NCBI GenBank assembly: GCA_013397075.1
Contig: VWZS01007432.1
Coordinates: 132,310-196,309, forward strand
Origin: Rhabdornis inornatus
Lineage: Eukaryota; Chordata; Aves; Passeriformes; Rhabdornithidae
Direction: 5' to 3'
DNA: 64,000 bases
Shown here piece after piece: positions 60,573-64,000 of this stretch. Each line of letters opens with the position of its first letter. The first letter of the stretch is position 1. The notes beneath the pieces are model-generated. The model saw only the letters and a program-made list of their open reading frames with translations. It had not been told where the DNA came from and searched no databases. Made by a program: the position numbers and the translations under genes.

Positions 60573-60739
60573 ATAACACCCCAGTTACTGAGCATTTGAG
60601 GGGGACAGGGTTTGGCTGCTTGGGTGCTTATCAATGAATACGTTATTATCATGGAAAACGTGTCTTCCCAAAGGTGACTGTCCTTCCCAGAGCTGGGCAA
60701 GGCCAGTCATGTCTGATATCGTTCTCAAGGACCATGGCT

Positions 60740-60915
60740 GAGGGTGCTGAGTGCCCCTTTGGGCAGCGAGCAGGTGGCACCGATTTGTGCAGGAGTTGTT
60801 GATCTGCAGGAGGGTAGGAAGGCTCTGCAGAGGGGCCTGGACAGGCTGTGTGGGATGAGGTTTAGCAAGGCCCAGTGCTGGGTCCTGCACTTGGGCTACA
60901 GCGATTCTCAGCCTG
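60740..60915 (+). mobile_element. CR1 LINE fragment (internal 3' region)
   Basis: Contains GGAAGGCTCTGCAGAGGGGC, then CTGGACAGGCTG and GTGCTGGGTCCTGCACTTGG, the typical sense strand of the CR1 ORF2 end. It lacks the 3' terminus. Confidence 0.88.
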
Positions 60916-61673
60916 TAGAGCTCTGTTACAAAATCGGGGGCAGAGGTTCTTGGTTGACTGTTGGTGTCAGTTGCTTCTGGCAGTCTTTCAGTTGTCCCTT
61001 GGGTCACCCATAGACCTGCAGAACCTTCAGGCTGGTCCTGCTGTGAAAGGTCAGCCTTGCTGCTGTCTGGGTGGAAGGCTGCTGACTAAGGTAAGGACAT
61101 TCCCCATCTCCCTGGATTTTCTCCAGAGCACAGGGATGCTCAGCAGCTGACTGCAGCTACATGTATTGACAGTGCTGACAAGACGAGCCGAGGCTCCACT
61201 AATGGAATTCAAAAGGCTCCCCCATCCCTCCCTCAGCCTCTCATCTCATCTTTTTGCAGACACTGACCTCCTCCCTCAGTATTTTCCTTCTGCATCAAAG
61301 CTCAAGGTCAAGTCAAGGGTGCAGGGATCCTCCTGGTCTGCTTTCCTGACACTTCCACAGACACCAGGAGGTACAGCTCATTTGTGGGATCAGTGGGGCA
61401 TGTTCTGCTTACTCAGTCTGCAGCTCACCAGCACTGGTGAAATGGCACCTCAGAATCTAGCTGTGAAAGGGACACTCCTCTTTCTGTAGACAGAAATGCC
61501 TGTCTGAAATACTCAGGCCGTTCTTAAAAATCTGCATGAAACTTAATGTTCTATGTCATGCCACATAGTGTCACCATGTATTTCTGACCCTTTTCTCTGA
61601 AATCTACTGCTCTAAGGAGTATAGAAACTACTTAGAGTTATCTTTTATTAATCACTTTGGGCTTTTCACACAG

Positions 61674-61743
61674 AGTTGTTCAACAAAACCTTTCCTCTCC
61701 TCTCTGTCTGCAGCCTGAGCAAAAGACGTGGCTGAGTCTGCTC
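61674..61743 (+). other. probable 5' UTR of the GPR19-like receptor with tandem splice acceptors
   Basis: Two acceptors precede the ATG: TTTTCACACAG at 61673 and CTCTGTCTGCAG at 61713. A matching donor (CTAAG|GTAAGG, last exon base 61090) could end a noncoding 5' exon. Most GPCRs of this type have such a UTR intron. Inference. Confidence 0.35.
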
Positions 61744-62883
61744 ATGGATAACAGGAGTGGTCCTGTTCTTCTCCTCACCTTGCTCCTGCTGCAGAACACG
61801 AGCAGCCCCAAAGCCTCCACCCCTCCTGCTGGCTATGGGATGGCAGAACCTCCAGCCCCAGGAGCTGGCTCCAGCAGGAACCACTCTCTGGTAGAGTACG
61901 GGCTGAGGCCAGGGGAAATCGCAGCTGCCAGCGTGGCTTGGGGAGCGCTGTGGCTGATCTCTGTCTTGGGAAACTCCCTCGTTTGCTTAGTGATCCACAG
62001 GAGCAGGAGGACACAGTCCACCACCAACTACTTTGTGGTGTCCATGGCCTGTGCAGACCTCGTGAGCAGCGTGGGGAGCGCGCCCTTCCTGCTGCTGCAG
62101 CTGAGCTCCGGGCGGTGGATGCTGGGCAGCGGCGTGTGCCGGCTGGTCAGGTACCTGCAGTACCTCACGCCCGGGGTCCAGATCTACGTGCTTCTCGCCA
62201 TCAGCACGGATCGATGCTACACTATCATCCATCCCCTGAATTTTAGAGTTTCCAGGGAGAAAGCCAAGAGGATGATTTTGGCCTCTTGGCTCTGTGGTGC
62301 TCTGTTTGCATCACCAGCCTGTTTTCTCTATGGCTCCAGCAGTGATCACCACTGCAACTTTTTCCTCCCCAGTTCTTGGCTAGGAGCTGCCTCTGCTGTC
62401 ATCTACCTCTCAGTGCTGTTGCTTTTGTTCCCATCACTCCTCATTATCCTCTTCTACCAGAAACTCTTCACCTACATTTGGAAAAGTGACACTGCTGGCA
62501 GGAGGACAATGAATCTTGTCTCAAGAAGAAAAGTGAAAACTGCCAAGATGTTCTTCATCTTTGTCTTGGACTTCCTCGTGTCCTGGCTTCCTTTCTTTGT
62601 GATACAGTTGTGGCACCCACAGGAAACAGACTACGAAAAGAGCTCCTTGGTTTTCCTGGCCATCACCTGGTTCTCTTTCAGTTCTTCAGCCTCTAAGCCA
62701 ATCGTCTTTTACAAGTATAATGCAAACTTCAGAAGAGGAATACAAGAAATTTGTTGCATGTGGAAATACCCCAGAAGCAACATCTACACCATTACTACTA
62801 GTTCCAGGACAGCCAAAAATAATCACATTGGGGCCACAGATATACCAGCACCAGCCCAACCTCACCAAATACTCTACCTGTGA
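61744..62883 (+). CDS. GPR19-family class A G-protein-coupled receptor, C-terminus altered by frameshift
   Basis: One exon of 379 codons. Seen: N-glycosylation sequons at N3, N18 and N46; seven hydrophobic segments from about residue 60; GN(77)SLV in TM1; a TM1-TM2 loop HRSRRTQSTTNYFVVSMACA identical to human GPR19 as recalled; D105 in TM2; C132 and C204 for the disulfide; DRC (156-158) in place of DRY; LTPGVQIYVLL; FLPSSW; W281-L-P283 in TM6; SSSASKP(319) in place of NPxxY, as in GPR19; YNANFRRG and YTITTSSR in the tail. Known: GPR19 is an orphan receptor; adropin has been proposed as its ligand. TM3 to TM5 look only about 60% identical to human GPR19, and the locus (beside MRPS35) is not the CDKN1B-linked GPR19 locus, so this is more likely a paralogue than GPR19 itself. 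The ATG at 61744 is preceded by splice acceptors at 61673 and 61713. The frame stops at 62881, while the conserved tail continues in the next frame. Confidence 0.88.
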   Translation: MDNRSGPVLLLTLLLLQNTSSPKASTPPAGYGMAEPPAPGAGSSRNHSLVEYGLRPGEIAAASVAWGALWLISVLGNSLVCLVIHRSRRTQSTTNYFVVSMACADLVSSVGSAPFLLLQLSSGRWMLGSGVCRLVRYLQYLTPGVQIYVLLAISTDRCYTIIHPLNFRVSREKAKRMILASWLCGALFASPACFLYGSSSDHHCNFFLPSSWLGAASAVIYLSVLLLLFPSLLIILFYQKLFTYIWKSDTAGRRTMNLVSRRKVKTAKMFFIFVLDFLVSWLPFFVIQLWHPQETDYEKSSLVFLAITWFSFSSSASKPIVFYKYNANFRRGIQEICCMWKYPRSNIYTITTSSRTAKNNHIGATDIPAPAQPHQILYL

Positions 62884-62977
62884 TGATTTTAACAGAGAAG
62901 TCAAGGAGCATGAGCTTGCTAGGCCTGGTGAATCCAATCCCACAAACACATTTGACAAGAGGGTTTTATTATTTTGA
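62861..62977 (+). other. out-of-frame remnant of the receptor's conserved C-terminal tail
   Basis: In the +1 frame, just past the receptor stop, the DNA encodes FNREVKEHELARP and ESNPTNTF, which matches the last residues of human GPR19 (FDREAKEKKLAWP, SNPPNTF). It is open to TGA at 62977. The change of frame lies between about 62845 and 62880. Confidence 0.75.
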
Positions 62978-63047
62978 AAAGCAATGGATGACCTATGGGG
63001 GTGCTATGTTCCCCCAGAAGAAGGAGGATCTTTCACTCTTTTGAAGC

Positions 63048-63053
63048 AATAAA
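63048..63053 (+). terminator. polyadenylation signal for the GPR19-like receptor
   Basis: AATAAA 165 nt after the receptor stop codon. A second AATAAA lies at 63093-63098. Confidence 0.5.
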
Positions 63054-63379
63054 TAGTTACGTATTTTAGACCAGTTCCTAGGGCAGAAGAAAAATAAATG
63101 CTCCATATTACTTAATGGCTTGGGTTTGCATTTGTTCTATTTCATTTCAGTTTTCATGTTCTGTTTTGGGGAATTCCTCTCCTGGAATCTAGTAGAGTCC
63201 TTACGCTCTCTGTCTGTAGGGAGAAAAGGGAAAGAAAGAAACACTGCTTATTACAATCCCTTTAAGAGATAGGCCATAGTGTATAAATGCCTAAATCCAC
63301 CCAAAGGCATCTAGGCTTCCTTCCAGTATGTCCCTGGGTATATTCCTGCACTGGGCTTGTCCCTCTTGTTCAGACCCCA

Positions 63380-63475
63380 CTGGTCTGGTAGACAGAGTGG
63401 TGTTGGGTTAATAGCTTGATTGGATGATCTGAGGGGCCTTTTCCAACCTAAACAATTTTAGGATTCTGTCTCCTG
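63380..63475 (+). mobile_element. short CR1 LINE 3' end
   Basis: GATTGGATGATCTGAGGGGC followed by CTTTTCCAACCTAAACAATT and ATTCTGTC is a CR1 3' terminus in sense orientation. Confidence 0.75.
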
Positions 63476-63499
63476 TGGGAGAACAGATTGTAAGAGAAT

Positions 63500-63930
63500 A
63501 GAGATAGTGCTGAAGGCAATCTCACCCCTGATAAATTGCAGCTGTACTGATTACCAGAGTGGGAACAGCCTTGCCCCTTAAAAGGGCACAGCTATGTCTA
63601 GTAAGGATGGGTGTTATAAAAGAGTGGATTAGCTGGGTAAGGGTTGGTTAGAGTCTGCTGGCTGTGCTGTGAGGAGAAAGGGTCAGGTGGTAGGGCAGGA
63701 TGGAGTTAGCCAGTTCTGCTAAGAAGGAAGAGAGGGGAAAAAAAGTCAGTGTTGCATGGAACTTCTTGTGGGAAGTTTACAGAGAGAAAGGTATGAAAGT
63801 TTTTTAAGATAATAAGGGACAGATGCTTCTGTCAGTTGTGAGTCCACCATTGATTGGTGCCCTGTGTGAGGAGCTGGCAACAATAACCTCCTTCCTGTGC
63901 CTCCATTTCTCTTTGAGAATAACCTCCTCC
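63500..63930 (+). mobile_element. possible LTR-like element
   Basis: A TATA box (TTATAAAAGAG at about 63614) lies in otherwise noncoding sequence after a CR1 end. A TTGGTGCCCTGTGTGAGG stretch near 63855 resembles a primer-binding site. Ends undefined. Confidence 0.3.
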
Positions 63931-63946
63931 TGGAAAAGTCACAGTA

Positions 63947-64000
63947 GATTGTTCCAGCAGGGTTTGACTGCAGAAGGGGTTCCTGGACAAATTTCTAACT
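63947..64000 (+). repeat. dispersed repeat C, copy 2, cut by the window end
   Basis: Partner of 57222-57275; may continue beyond the window. Confidence 0.5.

Larger units (their letters stand above)
58926..61673. other. MRPS35/receptor divergent intergenic region
   Basis: Mostly repeats: copies of repeats A and B and a CR1. No coding exon recognised. The donor at 61091 may belong to an untranslated receptor exon. Confidence 0.65.
63099..64000. other. downstream flank of the receptor
   Basis: CR1 end, possible LTR-like element and repeat C. No gene recognised before the window ends. Confidence 0.65.

Noticed and set aside
61657..61743. Longer N-terminus for the receptor
   Set aside because: Begins with TTG, not ATG, and contains splice acceptors; the ATG at 61744 aligns with the GPR19 MDN start.
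1..64000. tRNA, rRNA or CRISPR features
   Set aside because: No cloverleaf with A/B boxes, rRNA stretch or regularly spaced repeats was recognised by eye; a tRNAscan run would settle the first.

Overview
This window is vertebrate nuclear DNA, almost certainly from a bird and probably a songbird. Genes have introns with GT-AG splice sites, promoters sit in CpG islands, and the interspersed repeats are CR1 LINE fragments and LTRs of avian type. The species cannot be named from sequence alone. There is no prokaryotic gene content, and most short open frames in the window are chance.

Four protein-coding genes are supported, on alternating strands. (1) KLHL42 (minus, 27331 to 15706, three coding exons, 517 aa) encodes a BTB-BACK-kelch adaptor of CUL3 ubiquitin ligases. 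(2) MANSC4 (plus, 36100 to 40055, three coding exons, 345 aa) encodes a single-pass membrane protein with a MANSC domain. (3) MRPS35 (minus, 58430 to 45626, eight coding exons, 351 aa) encodes a mitochondrial small-subunit ribosomal protein. (4) A GPR19-family G-protein-coupled receptor (plus, 61744 to 62883) has a single coding exon. Every splice junction in the first three keeps frame and reproduces the recalled mammalian protein. The order KLHL42-MANSC4-MRPS35 matches human 12p11 in mirror image. The receptor lies where mammals have REP15, not at the usual GPR19 locus.

Layout: 1-15.3 kb is the 3' flank of KLHL42, with a CR1, a tetranucleotide microsatellite and a 145-bp direct duplication. 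From 15.7 to 27.3 kb is KLHL42, with a CpG island over exon 1. From 27.7 to 36 kb is the divergent KLHL42/MANSC4 intergenic region, with a CR1 and a 48-bp tandem duplication. From 36.1 to 40.1 kb is MANSC4, with an LTR-like element in intron 2. From 40.1 to 45.6 kb is the convergent MANSC4/MRPS35 region, with a probable solo LTR. From 45.6 to 58.4 kb is MRPS35. From 58.4 to 61.7 kb is the divergent MRPS35/receptor region, rich in CR1 and diverged repeats. From 61.7 to 63.1 kb is the receptor, followed by repeats to the end.

The genes do not form a pathway; the unit is a conserved synteny block. The most notable observations are the GPR19-like receptor at the MRPS35 locus, an apparent one-base frameshift that separates its conserved C-terminal tail from the open frame, a near-identical 145-bp local duplication, and several unclassified repeat families with two copies each in the window. 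No new multi-gene system was found.
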